Shown: positions 50,560 to 63,350, counted from the stretch's first letter. The stretch is DNA of 64,000 bases from Brasenia schreberi (GCA_036023115.1 JAYKKT010000040.1:4916001-4980000); one strand, 5' to 3'. Made by a program: numbers and translations. The notes: generated by a model from the sequence alone, not told the origin.

Positions 50560-53385
50560 CAAATTAAGTATACGGTTGATTTCTTCCAATCCTTGATCGA
50601 TCTTCTTTCATATTAGCAAGCAGCTAACAGGCGAGGTCTCGAACTCGTGAACTTCGATTAAATGTATCTTCGTTTTTGATCGAACCGTAGGAAGTGGCTC
50701 TTTGTTCCTTGATCGATCTTTGCTTTGCAAGCATTGTAACAAAATTTTTAACTAAAGTGCCTGGCGAAATCCCGTGAGAAATCAAAAGTTTCCTGAAAAA
50801 TACGAACTATTACTGATTAACAACTAAGAAGGATTAACAAACTAAAAGTTTTATAATTACAGACATCCTAATATGTAGATTATCAAAAACTACATTGTTT
50901 TTCAGTAATGAACATGGGTGGCTTGTGGGTAAGGCAACTGAGGCAATGATCGCTCCCGAATTTTAGACTCATTGCAGCATTAATTCTTTAGGCCCCAAAA
51001 ATTGTTAGTTTCTTGCAATATAGGACTCCTTTTAAGTCCCAAAATTTTTAGACTTAATTAAGCACCAAAATTTTATTTGATACATGGATTAGAAAGTCAG
51101 AAAGGGTTTGCAGTAGTGCAATGATTGCTCTGAAGGCGGTGGAAATCATCGTCCTCCCTCTACTCCTTGAATTTCGTTTGACGCACGTTGTTTGACACAA
51201 TCGTACCTTTGTTTTTGGTCCACACAAACTTTTTCTTTAAAAAAAAAGGTGTTCTTACATATAATAAAATTTTATTTTGATATTTTCCAAAAGGCCAGTT
51301 ATGTATAAAATATTACCATTTTCTTTATAATAAGTGGGAAACGTTTATAGGTCTGCCGGAAATCATGTTCATCCGATGAGACGGGATATAGCATCCGTGG
51401 TGGTCTCTTTTATATTTTTCAGATTTCGAGTTAATCGCATGCCTTTGTTCGCCTTAAAGTGGGTTCGCCACTGCGGGTGAGCTGACCTCGTGTTCACCAA
51501 AAGATGACTCCAGAGTTTCTGGCAAGCTAAATCGAGCTTTATCGATATAGTTTAGTCATTGAAGGACCAAAACAACATGTGATTAAAAGCTTCAAGGCAA
51601 ATCATACCATTCTCAGCATTTTGCCCAAAAGCAAGCATTATATTTTGATCGAATGTAGCATCAATTTGTTCATCTTTCATTTATTTTCTATCTTGCAAAC
51701 TATTAGATTTTTTAATTGGTTGAGCTCAAACTCAAGCCCATCCATGAGCTTGGGTTGCTCGAAGATTGCTCGAGGCAATCTTGAACCTACAAATCAAAGA
51801 TTGATCAAGCTCAAGCTCGAGTTGGAGCTGAGCATTTCTTAGTTCAGCTCGACTTGAGTTCAGCTCGACTTGATTACACCCCTATAGGCCCCGTTGGAAT
51901 TTTGAAAGGTTAAATTCCAAAGAACATAAATCCCTCTCTCTCACACATATTTGAAGGAATTGATGCCTAGTCTTTATTGCAAGAGTGCATTGTAGAGAGT
52001 CGTTGCTGTCTTCTTTAATGAGTACGATTGATAGAGAAACCTCCTTCAATTTCCAAACTTTTATTTCGTATCTGCTGTATTTGTATCGAAGAGCCTCTGT
52101 ATTTTACTGGATCCCTGTGTTTCGGTTTCAATATTTTAAGCTATTTACTAAAAATCGACGGATAAAACCTTTTTGAGTAATGAATTGATGGTGGGCAGCT
52201 TGTTTCGGTAGCAGTGTTAAAATTCACACGTAAGGTCAGGACTTCGAAACTTGGGGCGTGCGTCTGGCTTCGTTATCGCCATTGTACAAAAAAAAAACTG
52301 TATTGTGGAAGAGCTAAAGCAGAAATTACACCTAAATTATATGATCGTCGTTTTTCTCTTAAATTAGTCTCTTAGGTCATTTTAGGGTCAGTTCAAAAGA
52401 AATACTTTATCAGTCAATTTTAAATATACAGCCCTTAGCTCATTTTGTGTGTCAGTTCGCCGTGTCAACGTTGTTATATGGACCGCCACGAGTCCTTTTC
52501 TTTGTCGGTCAACTTTTACTAAAAAGAACTTTTGGGACTGGTGCTGGTGGAGTCTGGACTGTCTAGCTCACAAGGCATACTCCAACTTTATCCCGTCTGT
52601 ATCATTTAACAAAGATCACGACTGCCAACTAATTTTGGAGCCATCGCTAATGAATCAAAACTCTCTCTCTCTCTCTCTCTCTCGTAGCAGAGCCAGGGCT
52701 AGGCAGATCCTGCCAGATGTCCAAAACCATTGAGTATCGATATCAGGACCCTCAACTTGAACGTTTTCTATGAGTCGAGAAGTGGGATTCGAGTAGAGGT
52801 GCCAACAGCCTCGGAGTAGGCAGTTTCTGTGTTCATCTTCTGAGTGACGTTCATTCAAGCACATTAGCTTTGAAGTTCTGATAGCATCCCGTAGATCAAT
52901 GCTGAAAGGATCACAGAACACTAGTAAAAGTATCAGAAGTGTTAGTACCGAAAAGGTCAATGGCTGGTGTTAATACAAACCCTTCTCCTCCTTTTTTTAT
53001 CGTAATACCTTTAAACCTTCTTATATATATATATAGAGAGAGAGAGCACGACGGGTGTGTACGTATATATTTAATGATCATCACACATATTGAGAGTAGA
53101 ATATATATGACAAGTTCTCAACATATGGCGAACACGCACTGAAATTGAAGTTCTTGATCTTTAATTTTCTTTCTGTCTATTATGTGCTTATGAATTTAGC
53201 CTTCTTTCCGGTGACTTTTATTTTTCAGGATTTGGGTGCTTCTTCATAGAATCCCGTTGGAGAGACACATTGTAGTTCAGCAGGGAACTGATTTATTTCC
53301 TCTTCTATCCCTTTGAGAAAGAGATACACAGATCATATATTTATTACAAGTAGGAAACAAGAGTATATATATTGCCGAAAGCAAG
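47844..53385. other. Gene-poor region upstream of the PILS gene
   Basis: It holds compound CT/TA microsatellites (48350-48412, 49041-49160), CT runs (50281-50322, 50519-50556, 52661-52683), a GGTTC-rich element fragment (49290-49443), a GAGCTCAAGC-rich fragment ending in ATTACACCCCTA (51700-51890), and a SINE (52192-52290). Two unassigned open frames on the minus strand (49978-50199 and 52655-52960) are discussed under findings. Confidence 0.5.
52192..52290 (+). mobile_element. tRNA-type SINE fragment
   Basis: AAGGTCAGGACTTCGAAACT and TGGGGCGTGCGTCTGGCTTC match the core and 3' side of the copies at 53876 and 59838. An A-rich run follows. Confidence 0.5.
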
Positions 53386-56300
53386 ATGGGTTTTTGGGCT
53401 TTATTTGAGGCGTCCAGCATACCGGTCCTGCAAGTTCTTATCATAAGCGTGTTGGGGGCCTTTTTGGCCACTGAATACTGCAATCTACTTACAGATGATG
53501 CCAGGAAACATCTAAACAAGGCCTGCTTCTCATCTCCTCCCACCTGCTTCCTTTTATACAAGCATGCATGTGTTGGGTGCACGTGCTCACATGCACATAA
53601 ACATACACATGTATACTCATCACTGATTTATTCAGTCTCCTATTTTGGTGTATGTAGTTGCCGCTGATCCCCCAGAATGCCAATATTTTTGTGTAGCCAT
53701 CCAAATTTTCAAGACATTGCAGCAATAGCCGACATATACAATTAACTTTACTTGAAAACCAAATAATATCATTTCATAGCTTTCCAATTTGTACAATATA
53801 ATAGCGGTAGAACTATCATTTCGAAGATCGGGAGCAACTTGGAAAGCAAGGGGAAATGATTTGTGGGCAAAGAGTAATAGCTCTCACCTCGCCAGGGGGT
53901 GGATTCTCAGGTTGAAGGTCATGATTTCGATACAGGGGCGTGCATCTGACTTCAGCCTCCCCACTGTATCCCAGAAGATAAAGATTATGGTTAGGTGGTT
54001 AAAAGTAATTTTCCGATTTCAAGAAAATAACTTAAGCATCCATACTTAAACGTGAATATTTGTCTTGATCAACCTGTTGGCTTGATCATTTATAAGTTCT
54101 AATATTTGGCTTTGCATGCAGATAGTGTTTGTGGTATTCACTCCTTGCTTAGTATTTGCAAGCTTGGTTCAATCAGTTACACTAGAAGATATCATTTCTT
54201 GGTAAGTCTGTTGCTGCCTTCTCCTGTCTCAAATTCTGTCACCAACTCTCGCATAACCTTGTGTACATTAAAGAGAAAAAAGATCTGATGATTGCGTCGT
54301 TGATATATGACGAAGTGTTATAAATACAGGTGGTTCATGCCCGTGAATATTTTCTTGGTTTATTTGATTGGAGGATCCCTTGGGTGGGTCGCTGCTAAGT
54401 TGTTGAAACCTGAGCCACACTTAGAAGGTGTAATAATTGCTTTCTGCTCTGCAGGTGAGATGAGTTCTCTCACTTTGTAGGTTCTTTATTTTTCTTTCTA
54501 ATGGCCAATTTGAGTTCACTTTAAAACTTTTAAATTTCACCCTAAAAGAATCTGGGGTCAATGTTATTCCATGGAAGGGAATAGCCGAACCAACCCAGCT
54601 GGCTGGTCAATCTCAGAGATGTTATCAGTCGTCAAACCGGATAAAGACGACTGCTATCTTGACCTTACTAGCGAGTTTGGTTGTATTAGAAAAGTTTTGC
54701 TCTAAGTTGTAGCAAGTGCTGAGCAGTGTGATGTTCCTTTTGCAACAGGAAACTTGGGAAATTTAATGATAATAATCATCCCTGCAATATGTAATGAGGG
54801 AGGAACACCCTTTGGCACTTCTAGTGTCTGCACTGCTGCTGGACTTGCTTATTCATCATTCTCCATGGCGGTATGCTGCACTTGATGTAATTCTTTTTCA
54901 TGTCATGTTCATGTTGCACCAGAGATTTTGCTTGAATAACTGTACTCAAGACCAATGCTTTTCGAACTTACAAGGGGTATCTACATGAATTCTTTAGCAT
55001 TAACCTGCATACTGTTGTGCCATTATGACATGATCCTTCTTTGTTGGAGTTAAATACGAATATAAGACAAAGATCAAGGTCGAATAATCCATCTGCCTGA
55101 TCCCACTTAATGTGAGAGAAGGATTGGTTTTGGTCGTGCTTATTGGTGATTAGTATAGAAAAAAGGAGAATGAGGATTCTAAGGCTGTTGGGAGGAAATC
55201 AGCGATAAAGCTTGATTTTTTTTAGTTCAATGTTAACAAGACACCAGATTAAACTCAATGGTGACCAAGAATTATCCATGTAGTCGACCCACTTAGTGTG
55301 GGAAAATGATTGCCTTTGGTTTTGCTTTGGGTAAAGTGATGATAAGAGATTTTAGTTTGAATTGGAAAAAGCCTTCGACTGTGTAAGGACCATGGTTATG
55401 AGATGAAGAGTTATCTGCGACAAGAAATGCATGAAGTATAAGAAGTCTTTGTTTAAGAAATGCACCAGTCAGGCATTTAGAAAGACAAATGAAGCGTAAG
55501 TGACGTTTAAAAAGATGAACGGAAATCCCACTTTTAACAGACTTCATCTTTAGACTTGACACCTAAAATGTTATTATTTTTAGAATTTTTTCCCTTTTTT
55601 GATAGGCAAGCTGGGTTTACGAGACCCCAGTAATCAAACTCAAGACCTCCTACATGAAGGTTCTTCATATTATACTAGTTAATGCTTCAAAACTTTGAGA
55701 TGCATGGCATATGAATACAATATCCAATTGTGAAAAACATTTCACTGTTTTACAAACATATCATGAAGAAAGCACCATGATCAAGTCCTTAAATTCTTCT
55801 ATGGGCACGTTAAACATGACCAATGGCAGCAACATGTTGAAATCTTACTTACTGATGAAGATGTTCAAGATGGATGGCTTAAATATCAGCTCAAGTCACT
55901 ATTTTTCTCAGTTTCTGGTTTCTGCTGTTAATGTTTTGAGTTTATAGCAAATTTGTTCTTTATATGTTCAGTTGGGTGCATTCTACATATGGACCCATAC
56001 CTACCATATGATGCGAACGGCAGGTCAAATATACCACTCAAGCCGGTCGCAAGATGCGAACGTGAAAATTCGTAATACAGACTTGGAAGCTGGAGCAGAA
56101 GCCCACCTTCTCAAAGCAACCCAAGAGCAGAATGGTGAACCAGAGACATCTGCAGAGTCATATACTGTTACTGTAACGTCCGCACAATCAAAATATACTG
56201 AATCAAATGGAGTGGTAAGAAAGATTTTCCTTATATCTCTCGGAATTGGTTTACTGGCCTTAGTAATTAAACTTCCTTGTTTATGATTCATAAGAACTAT

Positions 56301-59300
56301 GGTGGTAAATAATGATATCAAATCTGGGGCCATTTGGATTAGGTTGAACATGATGGAAGAGAATTCTACCTACTTCTGGATCAAGTTCTCATGTTTGGAC
56401 TTCATCTTAACAATGATAGTTGAATTCTGGGTCATTTCGAATTTGCTGTTAGATCGCTCACCTTCTCATTGTTGAAATTTGGTTTTCTGCCCACTAGGTT
56501 TCAGAATCCTCTTTTCTCTTTCTGCTATTTGGGGAATCATATCTTGTTTGTAGACATCGCTTATTTAGCTGAGTTCTATCGAGGAGCTAGTACTGCCTGG
56601 AATTGTAGTACAGAAGCTTGTAGCCGAAGCTTTATATTTCTATCTGCTAAAAGTAACTGGATTTATGTTCCTTTATTCGTTCACTTACAAGATTACCAAT
56701 CTCTTGCTGCAACAGACTAAGCCTCCTGCATTAAACAACAAGTCATATAGCAACATCAAGGGATATTCATGGCAGAGCTTGAAGGGACTTCTCCACCGGA
56801 TTGCTGATGAGTTGTTGGCACCCCCCACTATAGCTGCAGTATTTATTTCTAACATCACTTGGTTCATCTCTTAGTTTCTGTTGATATAATAGCTAGAAAA
56901 CAATTCATGAAGCTTGGCACAACAATATAGGTCAAAAGTTACATTGCATCCTTCTGTAGTTAGAACACCGCCAAGATCATGGCTGAAATCTTGCCATTTA
57001 GTTGAATTTTACTTATCCATCCCTCCCCAATACAAAGACACATGCCCGCACACACACACACACACTCACATATATGCATATAATAAACAAACTTGGTCTA
57101 TAAGATACTGCCAAGTTGTCAACATGATGTACTTTTAGATTTGTTCTAGAGTTCAAACAAACACTGGAGATCAGGGGTGCTTAATTTGCCATGTTGCCGA
57201 TCCCTCCCTCTATCATCTGAACATGTATTAAGCACACTTCAGGAATGTAGAAGCTTTTAGAAATGCAGACGTTTCAAAATCATATTTTTAAATCATCCCT
57301 CTTGTACCTCAATTTTTCTTCCAATGTTACCATTGCTACATTGCTTCGTACTCTCTTGTTGCTGCTCCTGTGGCTCACTTTAAATTGATTTTCACATGTA
57401 ACAGATCATTGGCCTTGTGGCTGGTTCAATTCCTCGTGTGAAGTCTCTCATACTCAGTAACGATTCTCCTCTTCGTGTCATTCTACAATCGATTTCCTTA
57501 CTGGGGTATGTTCTGTTAAACGTAATATGTCACACGCACGTACTCACACAAACATACACATTGATGATCAAAATGTGGCTTTATTTTCCTTGCAGAAATG
57601 GGACAATACCATCCATAACGCTTATATTAGGTGGCAATCTCATTGAAGGTATTAAATAGCCTCTTAACTTATAATATCATTCTTATTATGCTTGTTTCCA
57701 ATAGTACCTCTCGCAAATTTTCTATTCATGAGCCATGTTTGTGATGAGAGTTGATCCTAGCCATGTGAGAGAAAATATGCCCACAAATACATCAATCAGT
57801 TGGCATAAAATAGCCTGGTTCTTCACCATGTCATGAGGTTCTTGTCTACTTTGCGGGTACAACGCTTAGGCTGAAGACAGATGCATGGCTCATGGATCTA
57901 ACTCATGACCTTCAACTTGTGAACCCTACCCATGAGCTACTGCTCATTGTGCTATTCTGCCTTAGCTTTGTATTAATGAATTGTGTAACATGTGAATTAA
58001 GCTACTAATGACAAGAACATGATATTGCAATTTGGAGTTAAATGCTAATATGGCACAATATAGTACAATCATGTTTGAAGATTCATACAGACAGGGGTGT
58101 TCAAGGAACCGTTAGAACCGAACCGGTGGTTTGGTTCTATTTGGTTCTAACAGTAAAAATAATGGGCGGTTCTGTTCACGGATCCAGTGTTCGGAACTGA
58201 ACCCTGAGAATTGATCATAGGGGGTTGAACAAAGAAAAATACCTTCTTTGACCTTTTGGGAAAGGTGCTATGAACCGAACCGGAACTGTCTGGTTCGGTT
58301 GCCATAGTTTGGTTTGGTTCTCAAAATACCATGACCACAAGTAGCAATTTGGTTCGAGGTTACAGCTAGAACGGAACCGCGAACACCCCTACATACAGCA
58401 GACCCCATATAGCTTCGTCTAAGGCTTGGTTTTGGTATATGTTGCAGCAATGACAATTAACATTTTAAAGTTTTTTCTGTATTAAAAAAGATGCAAGGCT
58501 GTGAATTCGTTTAGTAACTACAATTCTAATTCGAGATTTTCATAGAAATATTTTGTTGATGAATCAGGCCTGCGGTCACGGAAAATGAAACCTCGGGTTA
58601 CAATAATAATTCTTCTCGTGCGATACGTCATACTTCCGGCGACCGGCATTGCAGTGGTGAGACTTGCATATAGAATAGGGTTGTTGCCACCAGATCCTTT
58701 GTATCGCTACGTGCTCTTAGTGCAATTCACCCTCCCTCCTGCCATGTCCATAGGTATGTGCATGCTTGATATATCTTTTTCTTTTCTTTTCACGATTTAA
58801 TTGAAATATTATTACTTTAATTGCCTCATATGTTAAAAGTTTAGAATAGCCACCTAATTTTTCAAGTAATGCTCGATTAGCCTCCTTGCTCTTTTCAGTT
58901 ATATTTCCTCTCTCAATATACTTGTTAATTACCTACTTGCAAAACAAAAGAAAATCGAAACCTCGGGGCACCAAAACGGGCACATACCCAGTTTAAAGAA
59001 AATGTGCAAAGGGGGAGGAAGGCAAATGCCCAATTTGGTGCCTGAATCGACCTGCCGAAAGTAAAACGTTCAGAAAGCAGCATTTGTTGATTTGGATGAT
59101 GATAGGATAAACATGCAGTCATGAATGAGAAAGAAAGCATAGGCAGAGATATGTCAATGATCTGAAAGTTTAGGCAGCCATATGGAATTATTAGGTGCGT
59201 TTGCCTGGAACCTGAAACTGGAACTGAATGGCCTTGTGCCGGTTCTAGTTCCGCTTTCAGAACCGCCAACACGGGAAAAAAATTATTTTTCTAAAATAAG

Positions 59301-59685
59301 GACAATGCACTCTTTGAGAGTTGAGCTCTCCACCAACTCCAACAAGAAGCGTCCTGCCATTAAGCCGATCTGTTTGTCATAAGAGGTTTTTAAAAAAATA
59401 TTTAAAACATGGTTACACCAGTTCTGTTAACCACCGGTTCCACGGCTGGTGCGGTTCTAGTTTCGAACCGACCATGTCTAAGTATTTATATAAGTTTTCC
59501 TATTTTTCTTTTCATACTTGAATTTTTTTAAATTCTTATTTGGTGCTTGCTTGAATGTAGGTACAATGGCTCAACTTTTCAATGTTGCAGAGGAAGAGTG
59601 CTCGGTCATTTTTCTAGCGACCTATTTGGTGGCAGCATTTGCGTTGACTATCTGGTCAACTCTCTATATGTGGATCTTGTCATAA
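53386..59685 (+). CDS. PILS: PIN-LIKES (PILS) auxin transport facilitator
   Basis: PILS proteins sit in the ER membrane and control nuclear auxin availability. Ten exons, all in phase: 53386-53520, 54122-54201, 54330-54454, 54749-54870, 55972-56214, 56716-56838, 57405-57505, 57596-57648, 58568-58753, 59561-59685. They give 430 residues. The N-terminal membrane bundle contains GFWALFEASSIPVLQVLIIS, LTDDARKHLNK, VVFTPCLVFASL, WWFMPVNIFLVYLIGGSLGW and GNLGNLMIIIIPAICNE. A hydrophilic loop spans about 170-255. The C-terminal bundle contains PPTIAAIIGLVAGSIP, GTIPSITLILGGNL, PRVTIIILLVRYVILPATGI, LPPAMSIGTMAQLF and WSTLYMWIL. Intron 1 begins with GC (53521) instead of GT. Exon 6's start is the least certain join. 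Introns hold SINEs, a hAT-like MITE and older non-LTR remnants. Neighbour order favours the PILS5/PILS7 group. Confidence 0.94.
53876..53975 (+). mobile_element. tRNA-type SINE in PILS intron 1
   Basis: CTCACCTCGCCAGGGGGTGG is box A-like. GGTTGAAGGTCATGATTTCG and ATACAGGGGCGTGCATCTGA form the box B side. It closely resembles the copy at 59838-59945. Confidence 0.6.
55075..55325 (+). mobile_element. Two degenerate non-LTR 3' ends in PILS intron 4
   Basis: AATAATCCATCTGCC...CCCACTTAATGTG (55083-55120) and TATCCATGTAGTCGACCCAC (55272-55291), followed by TTAGTGTGGGAAAATGATTG and TTTGGTTTT, repeat the RTE-type 3' end. The block from 55150 to 55325 aligns with 5480-5720 on the other strand, including AACTCAATGGTGACCAAGAA. 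Confidence 0.5.
55600..55690 (-). mobile_element. tRNA-type SINE fragment in PILS intron 4
   Basis: On the minus strand TGTAGGAGGTCTTGAGTTTG and ATTACTGGGGTCTCGTAAAC, then CCCAGCTTG, match the box B side and 3' part of the copy at 32752-32898. Confidence 0.5.
57840..57945 (-). mobile_element. tRNA-type SINE in PILS intron 8
   Basis: On the minus strand it reads GTAGCTCATGGGTAGGGTTC (box A-like), then AGTTGAAGGTCATGAGTTAG and GCATCTGTCTTCAGCC, the same order as the 53876 copy. Confidence 0.55.
58092..58391. mobile_element. hAT-like MITE in PILS intron 8
   Basis: A 300-bp element with ends CAGGGGTGTTCAAGG and CGAACACCCCTA. Flanking 8-mers CATACAGA (58084-58091) and CATACAGC (58392-58399) match at 7 of 8. 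Its GGTTCAGTTC/AACCGAACCG arms match the element at 42691-43468. It has no coding capacity. Confidence 0.85.
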
Positions 59686-60554
59686 GTGTCCCATTTGTAT
59701 GATCTCTGGATGTGATTTAATTTGATTTATTATATTTGAAAGTATGACATTTTTTTAATTGTTTATCATATAAGCCTCTTGTACTTAATCAACTAGGGTT
59801 TCTGTTATGTTTTCATTCTTAAGAGCGCTTGTGCACAACGAGCAATACCTCACCTGACTAGGGGGTTTACTTACAAATTGAAGGTCATGAGTTCGATACT
59901 CGGGGCGTTCATCTGGGTTCCATGTCGTCAAGTCGCCTCCCAATCCCTTCCGATAACTTCGACTCATGTCACAGCATTTCGTGTTACTCAAGTATAGATT
60001 TAACCTTGTGTCGTATTGTATAGTTTACTTCTGGAAGAGGGGAACTTAGTTCAATGCTAAGTATGATTATCGACGTGCCGGGTTGGGCTTTAACTGCATC
60101 ATTACCAAATTCAACCTGATTAAATCCTGCTTAATCATATTCACATTTGATTTGAAATTGGCACGAAAACTTTAAAACTAGGTCCAGTCTGTTTATGTGA
60201 TTGGTTGTTATTTTGGACATAAACACTCTAATTGGGTTCAGGTAATCTTCCAATTTCTTCCGGAAAAGGATTCTTCTGATGGGATCTAACAAGCAGCATA
60301 AATTGTCAATGGGACCTATATTTTTGTCATCAAACCCAGATCCTGGTGGGTTCTCTATGATTTGGGTAGGTTTGAAGCCCGACCCATTGGCAAACCTAAC
60401 CATGCCTAGGGATGGCAATGGGTCAGTTTCCTACCCGAAGCTCAATGGGGCGGTTATAAGTTTGGTTTCTCCTTTTCCCAACAGGTAATGAGGCAGGTAT
60501 GAGGCAAGAATAGGATATATATTTATGTGTGTACGTGTACATACGTGTGTTCCT

Positions 60555-60590
<36 letters not shown>

Positions 60591-60823
60591 ATATAGATAA
60601 ATAGCATAGTCCATTAGTATAAGTACACTCATCCATGCTCAAATTCACCTTATTATGTCGGATTTGATTTTTTAAATGAGCGGTTTAAGTGTTAAAGCAA
60701 AAAAAACATTGTAAAGTATGAGAATACTTTTTACTTATTTAATTCAAAACTTTACCGTTTTCATGTCAAGCATATGGTAGAGATATTTAAGTGGATTTTA
60801 ATGAATAGGTATGGGTATTTACA

Positions 60824-60870
<47 letters not shown>

Positions 60871-63350
60871 GGGGATGAGAGGGTGGTTTGGGTCTTGTGT
60901 CAGGGATGAGTAAGGACACCTTATCCCCATACCTGAACCCAAACTTGATTCGTTCGTGTTGGGTTGGAGTTGCGCAGGTCGGTCATGCCTCGTGCTCTGT
61001 TCTTTTGGGTCGTCACAAGGTTTGGTCCTAAAGATCCGAGAAAAATTAAGGAATTACTTCGATATGGTTACGGATGTTGATGGGGCAAAGAAGGACCGGA
61101 GATTAAAGTTCCTGTCTTCATTCTCGTGAATGGGATAAAAAAGGACTCACTTTTCCATCTGAAATAAAATCTTAATTTATGTAAAAATGCATTTAAACTC
61201 GGGCGTACTCTTTTGAATGAATGTGTGAGACAAGGATGATCAATTCATGAACTAAAAAAAGAAGGGACACTTTTAGTTATCGTCACTTATAGTTTGTCTT
61301 ATTTTCATATGGACATAACTTTCTAAAACCAATGGGAGAAGGAATATTCTCGTTTCCATCCCGATCTCTGTCGGAGATTTTCTTGCTCTCCCCGTCCTCT
61401 TTTTCACTCTCCACATCCAGCTTGAGGTCCTTGCGGGTTGCCAGGGATCCGTTTTCCATGAACATTCCTAAATATGGCAAACCAAACTCGGAACCTTCGA
61501 CTTGATGCTTCTTTTATGTGAGTCCAACCCTATCATGTCCATATATGGTTAATCGGATCCAGGACTCTTGCAAGTCCGAAATATTTACTGCTCGTCAATT
61601 AGAAGCATTCATGGTCTGGTTTGGTTCGGTCTAATCTAAGACTTGAATTATACCAATATAATTTGTTCTCGTTTTTTGGGACAACCAAACCAAGCGATTA
61701 TAATACTCAATGCTCAACTGAACCATATATGTCATAGTACATAATAAGTAATCAATTAGTAGTGTATAATAAACAACCAATCACATGATAAATAAATTCA
61801 GTATGTTAATGATAAGTTATTTAGATATAAAGTGCCACCATACCAAAAATTCTGTCAATATCAACATGTGCCAACGTAACACAGAAAGCTCAAGCTCATT
61901 GTTTCTAGGATTCATGCTTAGCAATAATTGATGCTCATTGATCAAACTTTTCATGAAACCTCAAAGGGTCACTTGGCTAATGGAGTTGTGACTCACGAGT
62001 AGTAGGTCATTGGTTTGATACCCCGGGTATACATATAAGAAAACCGGATCCTGCTCACATTCACATGTACAATCTTGTTCAACCATTATTTTCCCTTAAC
62101 ATGAGTATAATTTTAAAAATAAAAAAATAGAAAACAATATTATTACGTTGATCCTCTCAAATATATATATATATATATATATTATGAAACCAACATAGGT
62201 ATTTAGTGCTAAATCGTTCTCCTTGTTAATGTTTATATATAAAGTTAAGAGTTTATTTCTGCAGCGGAGACTTGAGCCCTTCTGAGTTCCACCATTATGG
62301 GGTTGCAGCACCACTATATACGCATTTCACGTCTCCAATACGTAGATATGCAGGTATCTAATTCTATGGTTGCATTAAAAAAAAGCATATATGGGGAGCT
62401 TTCTTAGTGCATGAAATGCATGCAATTGGTCGGTTGGTGGCTTCTGCTACATACCTGACTGAAACCGATCCCAGATATCTGGGTTCAGTAATGTCAAAGG
62501 TTGAGAAGACTTTTTTTTGAGGTCAAACCAAAGACGAGCCGAATAACATGTTTGTCTGGTCTTCACACTCTCTCTCTCTCTCTCTCTCACACACACATAC
62601 TAAGCACCACCCACCTACCCAATAAGGCATCTATACATGTATATGTGCATTCCACACGTGGACACATTTAAATGACCCAAGTCCATGAACAACCACAGCT
62701 GGTTTATGGCCCCTTTTTAAAAATCGTCCACACCAACCATGTTCAAGATGTCCGAAACACAGAATTGGTTTTTGAATCACCAAAATGCTATCTGTTAATG
62801 GTGACCTTTTTGGGTTCTTTCGGAACGTTGGTTGAGAAAACCTTACAAAATCATTGTTATGCGTCGGAATTCCTGATATCAAATTTTAACAGGTGTAATG
62901 TTGTAGAACCCGATATAATATTTTTATATACTCAAATGCGGTAGCCTCTAGCAAAAGCTTGTTTTCCACAAAATATCTATAAATGTGGTATTAGGCTACT
63001 TTTGAGCAAGTATCAGAATTAACGGCCTTAGCTTTTTTTTATCTTATAAAACCCAACATTTTACATAAACACATAATATGTCGATTCAATAGCTTTTAAC
63101 TTTATTTAGATGCATGTGCCATTACTTTTTCAAAAGCACATGGAATGTAAGTGTCAGCGCTCTAGTTTGTGTTTGTTCTGGTGTATGCCACACTATGTTT
63201 ATGGGGAAAAACTTTCTGCAATTATAAATTGTTAGACGTGGAATAGTTCCAATTTTGTGGGTATATCTGGTCTGGAAGACGAAAGTATGTAGGTATTATG
63301 GGATATCAAATTCATGTAAATTGACATTAGATGTATCTTTTTGCTTTCAG
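59686..63350. other. Intergenic region between PILS and the RRP44-like exons
   Basis: It contains a SINE (59838-59945), a possible diverged SINE near 61966-62070, GATGGCAATGGG-type element DNA (60410-61480, with no confirmed paired end), and CT/TA and TG microsatellites (60555-60590, 60830-60867). I found none of the upstream exons expected for an RRP44 gene. Confidence 0.5.
59838..59945 (+). mobile_element. tRNA-type SINE downstream of PILS
   Basis: The clearest copy of the family: ACCTCACCTGACTAGGGGG (box A-like), TTGAAGGTCATGAGTTCGAT (box B-like GAGTTCGATAC) and CTCGGGGCGTTCATCTGG. Confidence 0.65.

Noticed and set aside
60410..61480. One large DNA element starting TAGGGATGGCAATGGG
   Set aside because: The expected inverted right end was not found; it may be several fragments.
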